DNA of 64,000 nucleotides from Aequorivita sp. (lineage in GTDB: Bacteria; Bacteroidota; Bacteroidia; Flavobacteriales; Flavobacteriaceae), in NCBI GenBank assembly GCA_024637015.1, contig JAGXGE010000004.1:248001-312000 (forward strand). The letters run 5' to 3'. Shown in pieces: positions 28,758 through 37,863 of the stretch. The translations under genes and the position numbers were made by a program. Below the pieces are notes generated by a model, which saw nothing but the letters and a program-made list of their open reading frames with translations, did not search any database and was not told the DNA's origin. Each line of letters opens with the position of its first letter. Within the stretch, counting starts at the first letter, position 1.

Positions 28758-29690
28758 TTGAAAAAATATTCATCAGCCTCTGTTTTTAAAAATGACCGCC
28801 AAAGCGTAGTCACCATTGGCACTTTTGATGGCGTTCATATTGGCCATAAAACAATTCTGAAACGTTTGGTGGAAACTTCTAAAAAAGAAAATCTGGATTC
28901 CGTTGTTCTAACTTTTTTTCCGCACCCGCGGATGGTGCTTCAGCAAAATTCAGACATAAAACTCATAAACACCATTGAAGAACGCACAAAATTACTCGAA
29001 AAAACTGGGCTAGATCATTTGGTAATCCATCCTTTTACTCATGCATTTTCAAGGTTGACGGCTTTGGAATATGTGCGGGATATTTTGGTGAATAGCCTAA
29101 AAGCGAAAAAAATAATCATAGGTTACGACCACCGTTTCGGAAGAAATAGAACCGCCAATATTGAAGATTTAAAAGAATTTGGGAAAACTTACAATTTTGA
29201 AGTCGAAGAGATTTCGGCCAAAGAAATTGATGACGTAGCCGTTAGTTCCACAAAAATCCGAAAAGCTTTAAACGAAGGCGATATTGAAACTGCCAATAGT
29301 TATCTAGGCTACCAATTTATGATTTCTGGGGAAGTGGTGAAAGGAAAAGCTATCGGGCGAACCATACAGTACCCTACTGCAAATTTGAAATTGAAAGAAA
29401 CCTACAAACTCATTCCAAAAAAAGGGGTTTATATCGTTCAAGCTATCATTGAAGATGAGAAAATCTTTGGCATTACCAGCATCGGAACCAATCCCACAGT
29501 AGGAGGAAGGGAAAAAACGATTGAAACTCATTTTCTCGATTTCAATAAAGATTTGTATGGAAAGGAAATCACCATTGAATTTTTAAAATTCATAAGAGAT
29601 GAGGAAACCTTCGAATCGATAGAATTATTGCGTCAGGAAATAGTAAAAGATGAAAATATCGCAAAGCAATATCTGAAGGAGCGTGAATAA
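28758..29690 (+). CDS. ribF: Bifunctional riboflavin kinase / FAD synthetase
   Basis: 310 residues. The N-terminal adenylyltransferase domain has GTFDGVHIGHKTIL (about 22-35) and the ISSTKIR-like VSSTKIRKAL. The C-terminal riboflavin kinase domain has GKAIGRTIQYPTANL and GVYIVQA. Together they convert riboflavin to FMN and then FAD. No ATG precedes the conserved N-terminus; the start is a TTG at 28758, two bases after the pth stop. It overlaps the downstream HTTM gene by eight bases. Confidence 0.94.
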   Translation: MKKYSSASVFKNDRQSVVTIGTFDGVHIGHKTILKRLVETSKKENLDSVVLTFFPHPRMVLQQNSDIKLINTIEERTKLLEKTGLDHLVIHPFTHAFSRLTALEYVRDILVNSLKAKKIIIGYDHRFGRNRTANIEDLKEFGKTYNFEVEEISAKEIDDVAVSSTKIRKALNEGDIETANSYLGYQFMISGEVVKGKAIGRTIQYPTANLKLKETYKLIPKKGVYIVQAIIEDEKIFGITSIGTNPTVGGREKTIETHFLDFNKDLYGKEITIEFLKFIRDEETFESIELLRQEIVKDENIAKQYLKERE

Positions 29691-31020
29691 ATTTCTTTTC
29701 AAACAGGTTGATAATATTGGGCTCGTTCTTTTTAGGGTTGTGTTTGGCCTTTTGATTGCTACCGAAGCCATAGGTGCTATTTTCACAGGTTGGGTACGTC
29801 GTACTTTGGTAGATACGCCATTTACTTTCAATTTTATCGGCTTCGACTTCTTACAATATCTGCAAGGTGATTTATTTTATTATTACTTCGCAATAATGGG
29901 CATTTTCGGCATTTTCGTGATGTTGGGCTATAAATACCGTTTCAGCATGATTGCTTATGCAATTATGTGGACCTGCGTTTATTTAATGCAGAAATCCAGC
30001 TACAACAACCACTATTATTTAATGATGTTGTTGTGCTGGATAATGGCCTTTCTACCTGCTAACCGTTGGTTTTCACTTGACGCAAAACTAAATCCCAAAC
30101 TGAAAAATCCGGCAATGCCACGATGGGTACTTTTGGTTTTGATACTCCAAGTATGGATTGTTTACACGTATGCCTCTGTCGCCAAGTTGTATCCAGATTG
30201 GCTAAATGCTTCTATGACTGCATTGCTTATGGAGGGTAAAAGTGATTTTTGGCTCATTGGAGAACTTTTGCAAAAGCGTTGGGTGCACTGGACAATTGCT
30301 TATACAGGCATTTTTTTCGATTTACTTATTGTTCCTTTAATGCTTTGGAAACGTACACGAGTGCTTGGTTTTATTATTTCTATATTTTTTCATCTTTTTA
30401 ATTCCTTCATTTTTCACATTGGTATTTTTCCGTATATGTCCATTGCGTTTGCCCTGTTTTTCTTTTCTCCGGAAATACTTCAAAAACGATTTCTTCCGAA
30501 GAAAAAATTATACGAAGGAAATGATGTAATCATTCCGAAGTATAAAAACCTAATTATTGGTTTATTTTCAGTTTACTTTCTGTTTCAGATTGGCCTCCCG
30601 ATTCGTCATTGGTTTGTAAAGGATGATGTTCTTTGGACCGAAGAAGGCCACCGCCTTAGTTGGCGAATGATGCTTCGCGCCAAGAGTGGAAGCCTTGTGG
30701 TTTGGGTAAAGGATAAAAAAACGGGGGAAAAATTACATTACAATTACGGTAACATGCTTGGACAAAAACAAAAAGCGGCAGTAACAACCAAGCCCGATTT
30801 AATGTGGCAACTCGCACAGAAAATAAAAGCTGTTGAAGCCGAAAAAGGTAATGATGTTGCTGTTTATATGGAATCCAGAATTAGCGTTAACGACGGTCCC
30901 TACCATCCCTTTATTGATGCCAATGTTGATCTTGCTTCAGAAAAATGGCATCCTTTTAAACACAGCGAATGGATTTTGCAGTCGCCAGAGGATTATAACG
31001 AAAAGCCTAATAAAGAATAG
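29683..31020 (+). CDS. HTTM domain membrane protein (vitamin K-dependent gamma-carboxylase-like)
   Basis: 445 residues. The start is a GTG at 29683 inside the end of ribF. Several membrane helices fill residues 12-290 (VLFRVVFGLLIATEAIGAIF, WIVYTYASVAKLYPDWL, FFHLFNSFIFHIGIFPYMS), matching the HTTM domain shared with vitamin K-dependent gamma-carboxylases. The soluble C-terminal part (about 305-445) includes LSWRMMLRAKSGSLV. Bacterial members are found in bacteria that lack a vitamin K carboxylation pathway of the animal type, and their reaction is unknown. Confidence 0.85.
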   Translation: MNKFLFKQVDNIGLVLFRVVFGLLIATEAIGAIFTGWVRRTLVDTPFTFNFIGFDFLQYLQGDLFYYYFAIMGIFGIFVMLGYKYRFSMIAYAIMWTCVYLMQKSSYNNHYYLMMLLCWIMAFLPANRWFSLDAKLNPKLKNPAMPRWVLLVLILQVWIVYTYASVAKLYPDWLNASMTALLMEGKSDFWLIGELLQKRWVHWTIAYTGIFFDLLIVPLMLWKRTRVLGFIISIFFHLFNSFIFHIGIFPYMSIAFALFFFSPEILQKRFLPKKKLYEGNDVIIPKYKNLIIGLFSVYFLFQIGLPIRHWFVKDDVLWTEEGHRLSWRMMLRAKSGSLVVWVKDKKTGEKLHYNYGNMLGQKQKAAVTTKPDLMWQLAQKIKAVEAEKGNDVAVYMESRISVNDGPYHPFIDANVDLASEKWHPFKHSEWILQSPEDYNEKPNKE

Positions 31021-31031
31021 GGTGATTTTCC

Positions 31032-31039
31032 TAACTTTG
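31032..31039 (+). promoter_or_regulatory. TAnnTTTG -7 motif of serS
   Basis: TAACTTTG, 22 bases ahead of ATG 31062. Confidence 0.65.
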
Positions 31040-31061
31040 CGTTTCAAATTAATTTAGGAAA

Positions 31062-32333
31062 ATGCTAGAAGTAACCAACATCCGCGAAAACAAAGAAAAA
31101 TATATAAAAGCACTTGCCAAACGTGGTATAGATGCAGCTTCCACTATGGAAGAAGTTTTATACCTTGATGAAGAACGCCGCAGTTCGCAAGCACAGTTGG
31201 ATGCCATTTTAGCGCAAAGCAATTCCTATTCAAAAGAAATTGGGAAGCTTTTTCAAAGCGGTGAAACGCAAAAAGCAACCGAGCTGAAGGAAAAAACAGT
31301 TGAATTGAAGGAATCTTCAAAACAGCTTAACGAACAAATGTTGGCTGCTGCTGAAAGGTTACAGCAATTGCTTTACACACTTCCAAACATCCCGAATGAT
31401 TTGGTGCCAGCCGGAACCGATGAAAATGATAATGAAGAGGTTTACAAAGAAGGCGACATTCCAAAGCTGGTTGAAGGAGCTTTGCCACATTGGGAACTTG
31501 CCAAAAAATATGATTTAATCGATTTTGAACTCGGTGTGAAAATCACCGGAGCTGGTTTTCCTGTATATAAAGGTAAAGGCGCACGTTTGCAAAGAGCATT
31601 GATTTCTTACTTTTTGGATAAAAATACTTCCGCAGGTTATACCGAATATCAGGTTCCGCATCTGGTAAACGAAGCTTCTGGCTTCGGAACTGGACAATTG
31701 CCAGATAAAGAAGGGCAAATGTATCATGTGGGCATTGACGATCTTTATTTGATTCCAACTGCTGAGGTGCCAGTAACAAATATGTTCCGTGGCGATTTGT
31801 TGAATAATTCAGATTTACCCATAACATGTACCGCCTACACGCCTTGTTTTAGAAGAGAAGCCGGAAGCTACGGTGCCCACGTTCGTGGTTTAAACCGTTT
31901 GCACCAATTTGATAAAGTTGAAATTGTTCGCATTGAGCATCCCGATAATTCATACGCAGCTTTGGTTGAAATGGTTGAGCACGTAAAAGACATTCTTCGT
32001 GAGCTGAAATTGCCCTATAGAATCCTTCGCCTTTGCGGCGGCGATTTAGGTTTTACCTCAGCATTGACTTATGATTTTGAAGTATTTTCAACTGCGCAGG
32101 ATCGTTGGTTGGAGATTTCTTCGGTTTCAAATTTTGAAACTTTTCAGGCAAATAGATTGAAACTTCGTTTTAAAGATTCTGACGGTAAAAATAAATTGGC
32201 ACACACTTTAAACGGAAGCTCATTGGCATTGCCAAGAGTTTTGGCAGGAATTCTTGAAAACTACCAAACGGAAGATGGAATAAAAATCCCCGAAGTTTTA
32301 GTTCCGTATTGCGGATTTGATTTTATAAAATAA
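31062..32333 (+). CDS. serS: Seryl-tRNA synthetase
   Basis: 423 residues, class II synthetase. The N-terminal helical coiled-coil arm (about 25-105) that grips the tRNA is followed by the catalytic core. Motif 2 is PCFRREAGSYGAHVRGLNRL and motif 3 is HTLNGSSLALPRVLAGILEN, both intact, as is ISSVSNFETFQANRL. It charges tRNA-Ser with serine. It has its own -7 motif, so it can be expressed independently of ribF and the HTTM gene. Confidence 0.97.
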   Translation: MLEVTNIRENKEKYIKALAKRGIDAASTMEEVLYLDEERRSSQAQLDAILAQSNSYSKEIGKLFQSGETQKATELKEKTVELKESSKQLNEQMLAAAERLQQLLYTLPNIPNDLVPAGTDENDNEEVYKEGDIPKLVEGALPHWELAKKYDLIDFELGVKITGAGFPVYKGKGARLQRALISYFLDKNTSAGYTEYQVPHLVNEASGFGTGQLPDKEGQMYHVGIDDLYLIPTAEVPVTNMFRGDLLNNSDLPITCTAYTPCFRREAGSYGAHVRGLNRLHQFDKVEIVRIEHPDNSYAALVEMVEHVKDILRELKLPYRILRLCGGDLGFTSALTYDFEVFSTAQDRWLEISSVSNFETFQANRLKLRFKDSDGKNKLAHTLNGSSLALPRVLAGILENYQTEDGIKIPEVLVPYCGFDFIK

Positions 32334-32378
32334 TTTTTTGTGATGTAGAGCACATCACTCACATTTAAAATATTTAAA

Positions 32379-33161
32379 ATGAGTTACCAAAATATTCTTT
32401 CCGAAACTAAAAACGGCATCACAACCATCACTATCAATCGTCCATCAAAATTGAACGCCTTGAATCGTGAAACTATTCAAGAGTTGCACGATGCTTTTGA
32501 GGAAGCTGAAAATTCTTCCAAAACGAAAGTGGTAATTGTAACTGGAAGTGGCGAAAAAGCATTTGTTGCAGGCGCAGACATCAGCGAATTTGCAGATTTT
32601 TCAGTGAAAGAAGGTGGAAAACTGGCTGCAAAAGGACAGGAATTATTGTTTGATTTTGTAGCGAACTTCTCAAAACCCGTAATTGCTGCAGTAAATGGTT
32701 TTGCATTGGGTGGTGGATTGGAACTGGCAATGGCAGCGCATTTCCGCATTGCTTCCGATAATGCTAAAATGGGACTTCCTGAAGTTTCATTGGGCGTAAT
32801 TCCTGGCTACGGCGGCACACAGCGTTTACCACAATTGGTGGGCAAAGGTCGCGCTATGGAAATGATTATGACGGCCGGAATGATTGATGCTGCCCAAGCG
32901 CTTCAATACGGTTTGGTAAACCACGTAACAACTTCAGAAGAATTACTCGGATTTGCTGAAAAGATTGCTGGAAAAATTATGAAGAATTCTTCGGTTGCAA
33001 TAACGTCAGCAATTCGTGCAATCAATGCAAATTATGAAGACGGCGAAAACGGTTTTGAAGTGGAAATTGAAGAGTTCGGTAATTGTTTTGGCACAGAAGA
33101 TTTTAAGGAAGGTACACAGGCATTTCTTCAAAAGAGAAAGGCTGATTTTCCGGGTAAATAA
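32379..33161 (+). CDS. Enoyl-CoA hydratase / crotonase family protein
   Basis: 260 residues, single crotonase domain. The oxyanion-hole segments are visible: AFVAGADISEFA (about 65-76) and GFALGGGLELAMA (about 108-120), with the second catalytic Glu in GLPEVSLGVIPGYGGTQRLP. Such enzymes hydrate trans-2-enoyl-CoA in beta-oxidation or similar pathways. No other fatty acid oxidation gene is adjacent, so the substrate is open. 21 bases ahead of an exported protein gene. Confidence 0.92.
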   Translation: MSYQNILSETKNGITTITINRPSKLNALNRETIQELHDAFEEAENSSKTKVVIVTGSGEKAFVAGADISEFADFSVKEGGKLAAKGQELLFDFVANFSKPVIAAVNGFALGGGLELAMAAHFRIASDNAKMGLPEVSLGVIPGYGGTQRLPQLVGKGRAMEMIMTAGMIDAAQALQYGLVNHVTTSEELLGFAEKIAGKIMKNSSVAITSAIRAINANYEDGENGFEVEIEEFGNCFGTEDFKEGTQAFLQKRKADFPGK

Positions 33162-33182
33162 AATTTCTGCAATTCAAATTTT

Positions 33183-34754
33183 ATGAAAAATATCATATTC
33201 TTCCTTCTTCTCTGTATGGGTGCAATTGCCCATGCACAGTTGGACACGCTCAAAGTTTCGGTAAGCGAAATTTTTAATGATGAAAAATTCAAAACGTCTC
33301 TCCTTTTTGCCAAAGAAGGTTCCAACGGCGATATTTTTACCGTTAGAAATTACTATTCCAGCATTTCAAACCCAAAAGGGTATTATATAGAACATTTCAA
33401 CAAAGACCTAAAGTTGCTAAAAAGAACGACTGTTGAGGTGAATCGCAACGAAATAAAAGGTCTCTTTTTAACCGAAGATTCAGTAATTCTATTACAATTC
33501 CAATATAATTACAAAGAGAAAAAATATGCCTTTGCTAAATTAACTTCTTCAAAACAGGATTTCAGTTTTAGCGAAAAGGAAATTTATTCAATTGATAGAA
33601 ATCGGCTTGAAAAGTATGACCATTTCGGCATTCGCAGCGAACCAGAGTTTAATTTACATCGGCAGAATCACTTGGGAGATTTCGTTGAATCTGAAAATGG
33701 AGATTTTATTACTCTCAATCTGTTTACAAAAAGCAATGAAGGCAACGCCCTACTTGTAATTATGTTCAATAAAAGTTTTGAAAAAATTTATGAATACGAA
33801 TTTGAAAATGTTATATCCTTAAAGGAAAACGCAACTAAAAATTTACCGTTAGAATATCAAAATATGGTTTTGGGCAATAATGGTACTGTATATTTTTTAG
33901 GAAGAGTTTTTAATACCAACAATAAGAATTTGGAAAAGAGTGATGAGCCAAATTATTATTTTGTTCTTTTTAAAGCGGATGCAGTTTCAAAGACCCAAAA
34001 GGTTATTCCAATTGAAAGTAACAATATTATTCGTTCGTTGCAATTAGTAACAAAAGGAGACAAATTAGCGGCGGTGGGTCTTTATACAGATACCGTGGGT
34101 TCAAGTTTTTCTTATACTTCGGGCAATAGGTATGATGGAGCAGTTTTATTTAATTTAGATCAAACATCCCTAAATAAATTGAAAGAATCTTTTCAGCCTT
34201 TTTCGGAAGAATTTATGATTGAAAAATACGGAAAGGTGAAGGAAAAAATAAATTCTTTTCTTTCATACCGCAGTATTTTTATGTTGGATAATGGCGATCT
34301 TATAATAAATGTAGAAGAATTTGAAATGTACATTTCAGACGATAATGTGAACGCAAAACGCATTTACAAAGATATAATGGGTTTTCGTCTTAGCAATGAT
34401 GGTGATTTAACTTGGGCAAAAAATATCAATAAGAAACAGGATGATTGGTCGTTAGATAATATTCCTTTTCTTTCATACACTGCAACCATTAAAAGCGACG
34501 TTGCTTATTATTTTGTAAATGCAGCTTCAGATTTAAAACTTTTAAAGAATAATCAAATTGAGCTAAGAGAAGGCCCGCGTCTTTACGATTTAAAAATATA
34601 CCCTACAGGCCTTTTAAGACATGATAAAGTCTTGAATCCAGAAATATTCAATGCACAACTTGCCGTTCGTTTCGGAATTTTAATAAATGAATCGGATATT
34701 TTAATGCAAGCCGAAAGCAACGACAAGCCAATGTTGGTGAAATTATATTTCTAA
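33183..34754 (+). CDS. Exported protein of unknown function
   Basis: 523 residues with a signal peptide (MKNIIFFLLLCMGAIAHAQ). The rest is beta-rich with alternating polar and hydrophobic strands, for example GNDIFTVRNYYSS-like and KLAAVGLYTDTVGSSFSY segments, suggesting a propeller-like fold, but I cannot name a family. No sorting tail, membrane anchor or lipobox. It follows the enoyl-CoA hydratase by 21 bases and precedes the S15-like gene by 87 bases. Confidence 0.65.
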   Translation: MKNIIFFLLLCMGAIAHAQLDTLKVSVSEIFNDEKFKTSLLFAKEGSNGDIFTVRNYYSSISNPKGYYIEHFNKDLKLLKRTTVEVNRNEIKGLFLTEDSVILLQFQYNYKEKKYAFAKLTSSKQDFSFSEKEIYSIDRNRLEKYDHFGIRSEPEFNLHRQNHLGDFVESENGDFITLNLFTKSNEGNALLVIMFNKSFEKIYEYEFENVISLKENATKNLPLEYQNMVLGNNGTVYFLGRVFNTNNKNLEKSDEPNYYFVLFKADAVSKTQKVIPIESNNIIRSLQLVTKGDKLAAVGLYTDTVGSSFSYTSGNRYDGAVLFNLDQTSLNKLKESFQPFSEEFMIEKYGKVKEKINSFLSYRSIFMLDNGDLIINVEEFEMYISDDNVNAKRIYKDIMGFRLSNDGDLTWAKNINKKQDDWSLDNIPFLSYTATIKSDVAYYFVNAASDLKLLKNNQIELREGPRLYDLKIYPTGLLRHDKVLNPEIFNAQLAVRFGILINESDILMQAESNDKPMLVKLYF

Positions 34755-34841
34755 TTTAAATTGTTTTGCCCAAAGTTCGAAAGCATGCCGTAAGAATCTT
34801 AACTTTATAGACTCTTTTTCCGAAAATCTATTCTAAAAATT

Positions 34842-36668
34842 ATGAAAATATATTTCCTATTAATTTTAGTTTTTTTATCAACCTTTTCCCTGATAGCCCA
34901 AGAAAAAGCAGAATCTTGGTTTAAGGATGGCGAAGCACAAATTGTCCCTGCCTTTGAAAATCAACAAGATTGGATTAGAACCGATTTGTGGGTAGAAACC
35001 ACTTTTGACACCGACGGTGACGGCAAACCAGACCGCATGCACGTAGATGTTACAAGACCCAAACAAACAGAAACCGAAGGTTTAAAACTGCCGGTAGTTT
35101 ATGAATCGAGCCCTTATTTCGCTGGAGTTGCACCTGAGGTGGAAGGCGCTTTTCACGATGTGCACCACGAATTGGGCGCTCCCGAAAAGGAAATTGTACA
35201 CCCATCAGTAACTAGAAGAGGCGAGCGACCTATAATTTCCAACACACAAATTAAAACGTGGGTTCCGCGCGGTTATATAGTTGTCCATTCCTCTTCACCA
35301 GGAACGGGACTTTCGCAAGGTTCTCCAACCATTGGCGGCGATAATGAATCCTTGGCGCCAGAAGCAGTTATCGATTGGCTGAACGGCCGCGCAAAAGGCT
35401 ACACAACTCCCGACGGAAACGAAGAAGTGAAAGCATATTGGACCACAGGAAAAGTTGGGATGACGGGAACTTCCTATAATGGAACAATTCCGTTGGCAGC
35501 AGCCACTACTGGTGTTGAAGGACTTGAAGCTATTATTCCTATTGCGCCAAATACTTCCTATTACAATTATTACAGAAGCAATGGGCTCGTTCGCTCGCCG
35601 GGCGGATATTTGGGTGAAGATGTTGATGTGCTTTACGATTTTATTCACAGCGGCGACGAATCAAAACGCGAATACAATAATGCCACTTATCGCGATAACG
35701 AAATCAAAAATGGCATAGACCGCAAAACAGGAGATTATAACGAGTTTTGGGCTGGCCGTGATTATTTGAACGACATGAAACCAATGAAGGCAGCACTTTT
35801 TATGTCGCACGGTTTTAATGACTGGAATGTAATGCCAGAGCACAGCTACAGAATTTACAAAGCAGCTGAGGAAATGGGATTGCCCGTAAAAATTTATTAT
35901 CACCAAAACGGTCACGGTGGGCCACCACCATTTTCAATGATGAATAAATGGTTTACAAAATATCTCTTCGGAATTGACAATGACGTTGAAAACGAACCAA
36001 AAGCGTGGATTGTTCGCGAAAATGATAAAAACGACAACCCTACTCCCTACGCCGATTATCCAAATCCGGATGCTAAAAAAGTTACGCTTCACCTAAATTC
36101 CACCTCCCCAAATGAAGGAGTTTTGGCCATTGAAAAAAAGAGTACAGTACAATTACATGATATGTTGAGAGATGATTACAATTTTTCTGGAGATTCACTC
36201 GCACAACTTTCAACTTCAATTCATAGATTGCTTTTTGTAACACCGATTCTAAAAGAAGACTTGCATCTTTCTGGTCTTTCAAAATTGAATATAAAATTAT
36301 CCAGTAGCAAACCAGCGGCAAACCTTTCCGTTTGGATGGTTTCCTTGCCTTGGAATAATGACAAGAATGCAAAAATAACCGACAATATTATTACGCGAGG
36401 TTGGGCAGATCCGCAGAATTATAAATCCATTTCTAAAAGTGAGCCTTTAAAACCTGGGAAGTTCTACGAAATGTCTTTTGATCTTATTCCAGACGATCAA
36501 GTAATTCCAGCTGGGCAGCAGATTGGTTTGATGATTTTTTCAAGCGACAACCAATTCACGCTTTTGCCAGAACCTGGAACTATACTCACCGTTGATCTTG
36601 ATGAAACGACTATTGAAATTCCAGTTGTGGGCGGAAGGGAGAAATTTGAAAAGGCAACGAATAAATAG
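34842..36668 (+). CDS. Exported X-Pro dipeptidyl-peptidase / CocE-NonD (S15) hydrolase
   Basis: 608 residues. A signal peptide (ending LIAQ, about residue 20) is followed by an alpha/beta-hydrolase domain and a C-terminal jelly-roll domain (about 395-600). The catalytic triad can be read as S211 in GMTGTSYNG, D327 in HGFNDWNV and H358 in NGHGG. The family contains Xaa-Pro dipeptidyl peptidases and cocaine-esterase-like enzymes. PSVTRRGERPII and GDNESLAPEAVIDWL fit the peptidase side. It probably removes N-terminal X-Pro dipeptides in the periplasm. Confidence 0.88.
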   Translation: MKIYFLLILVFLSTFSLIAQEKAESWFKDGEAQIVPAFENQQDWIRTDLWVETTFDTDGDGKPDRMHVDVTRPKQTETEGLKLPVVYESSPYFAGVAPEVEGAFHDVHHELGAPEKEIVHPSVTRRGERPIISNTQIKTWVPRGYIVVHSSSPGTGLSQGSPTIGGDNESLAPEAVIDWLNGRAKGYTTPDGNEEVKAYWTTGKVGMTGTSYNGTIPLAAATTGVEGLEAIIPIAPNTSYYNYYRSNGLVRSPGGYLGEDVDVLYDFIHSGDESKREYNNATYRDNEIKNGIDRKTGDYNEFWAGRDYLNDMKPMKAALFMSHGFNDWNVMPEHSYRIYKAAEEMGLPVKIYYHQNGHGGPPPFSMMNKWFTKYLFGIDNDVENEPKAWIVRENDKNDNPTPYADYPNPDAKKVTLHLNSTSPNEGVLAIEKKSTVQLHDMLRDDYNFSGDSLAQLSTSIHRLLFVTPILKEDLHLSGLSKLNIKLSSSKPAANLSVWMVSLPWNNDKNAKITDNIITRGWADPQNYKSISKSEPLKPGKFYEMSFDLIPDDQVIPAGQQIGLMIFSSDNQFTLLPEPGTILTVDLDETTIEIPVVGGREKFEKATNK

Positions 36669-36709
36669 GATTATTTCCAAATATAAAAGGATTTATTCCA
36701 AATAATAAT

Positions 36710-36717
36710 TAACTTTG
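36710..36717 (+). promoter_or_regulatory. TAnnTTTG -7 motif of the PA0069-type radical SAM gene
   Basis: TAACTTTG, buried in the left arm of a terminator-like hairpin and 27 bases ahead of ATG 36745. Confidence 0.6.
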
Positions 36718-36744
36718 AAGAAACCCAATCTTCAAAGTTTTTTT
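36711..36744 (+). terminator. Hairpin overlapping the radical SAM promoter; likely terminator of the S15 gene
   Basis: A ten-base-pair perfect stem AACTTTGAAG/CTTCAAAGTT with a nine-base loop and a run of seven T residues that leads straight into ATG 36745. Confidence 0.7.
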
Positions 36745-37815
36745 ATGCCTGATAATGTCCTAAAAGGTCGCGGTGCCCAGAAAAATGTCCACAATCGTTT
36801 CTTCGAAAACAGCCACGAAGTGCTGGATGATTTCTTGAATTTTTGTGAAGTGGAAGGCGAGGAGGCAGATAAAAACAAAACAAAATACATAGAGGTTTTC
36901 CCAAAGACATTTGTAAATAAAGTTGATAGTCCAGACGTTGGGATGGGGTTTTCTGCAAACCCCTACCAAGGCTGTGAGCACGGTTGTGTGTATTGCTATG
37001 CACGGAACAGTCACGAGTATTGGGGTTATGGTGCTGGGCTGGATTTTGAACGAAATATTCTCTTCAAAAGAAATGCGCCACAACTTTTAGAGGAAAAAAT
37101 AACTTCAAAAAATTGGCAGGGTGATACTATTATTTTTTCGGGAAATACAGACTGTTATCAACCATTGGAACGCAAATTGGAAATCACCCGAAAATGCTTG
37201 GAGGTAATGCTAAAGTGGAAACATCCCACAGGTATCATTACCAAAAATTCTTTAATACTTCGCGATCTAGATATTTTGAAGGAAATGGCAAAGCTTAATA
37301 TTATTTCAGCAAATATATCTATCACTTCCCTTTCAGAAGATACGCGCCGATTGTTGGAACCACGCACTGCGAGTATTAAACAACGTTTAAAAACTGTTGA
37401 AACACTTTCGGAACATGGTATTCCTGTTCGCGTTATGATGGCGCCTATTATTCCTTCACTGAATAGTCATGAAATTCTGCCTTTGGTAAAAAAGGTTGCA
37501 GAACTCGGAGCGCAAGATGTTGCTTACACCATTGTAAGATTGAACGGTCAAATTGCTGAAATTTTTAAGGATTGGGCGCATAAAACCATACCTGATAAAG
37601 CTGAGAGGATTCTAAACCAAATTGCGGAATGCCACGGTGGAAACCTCAACGACAGCAATTGGGGAAGACGAATGCGCGGTGAAGGAACTATTAGCGAACA
37701 AGTGAAAAGTACGATGGCACTTGCGAAAAAAAAATATTTAAAAAACAGAAAAATTGAACCGTTGGATGTTTCTCATTTTCTTCAGCTTAAAAACCCGCAG
37801 CTGCGTTTATTTTAA
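36745..37815 (+). CDS. PA0069 family radical SAM protein
   Basis: 356 residues from ATG 36745. The iron-sulfur triad GCEHGCVYCYAR (CxxxCxxC) is present near residue 83, and KGRGAQKNVHNRF at the N-terminus is the PA0069-family signature, with VKSTMALAKKKY near the end. Related to spore photoproduct lyase-like radical SAM enzymes, but the reaction of this family is unknown. The frame could start ten codons earlier at a TTG, but that codon is part of the -7 motif, so the downstream ATG is preferred. Confidence 0.9.
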   Translation: MPDNVLKGRGAQKNVHNRFFENSHEVLDDFLNFCEVEGEEADKNKTKYIEVFPKTFVNKVDSPDVGMGFSANPYQGCEHGCVYCYARNSHEYWGYGAGLDFERNILFKRNAPQLLEEKITSKNWQGDTIIFSGNTDCYQPLERKLEITRKCLEVMLKWKHPTGIITKNSLILRDLDILKEMAKLNIISANISITSLSEDTRRLLEPRTASIKQRLKTVETLSEHGIPVRVMMAPIIPSLNSHEILPLVKKVAELGAQDVAYTIVRLNGQIAEIFKDWAHKTIPDKAERILNQIAECHGGNLNDSNWGRRMRGEGTISEQVKSTMALAKKKYLKNRKIEPLDVSHFLQLKNPQLRLF

Positions 37816-37863
37816 TTAGTAACTTTGGTGCTCATTTTGGCCTAAATTGCTTTTATTTAATTT

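Noticed and set aside
36715-36744. TTG start ten codons upstream in the radical SAM gene
   Set aside because: The TTG is part of the -7 promoter motif and the hairpin. The family signature begins after the downstream ATG.
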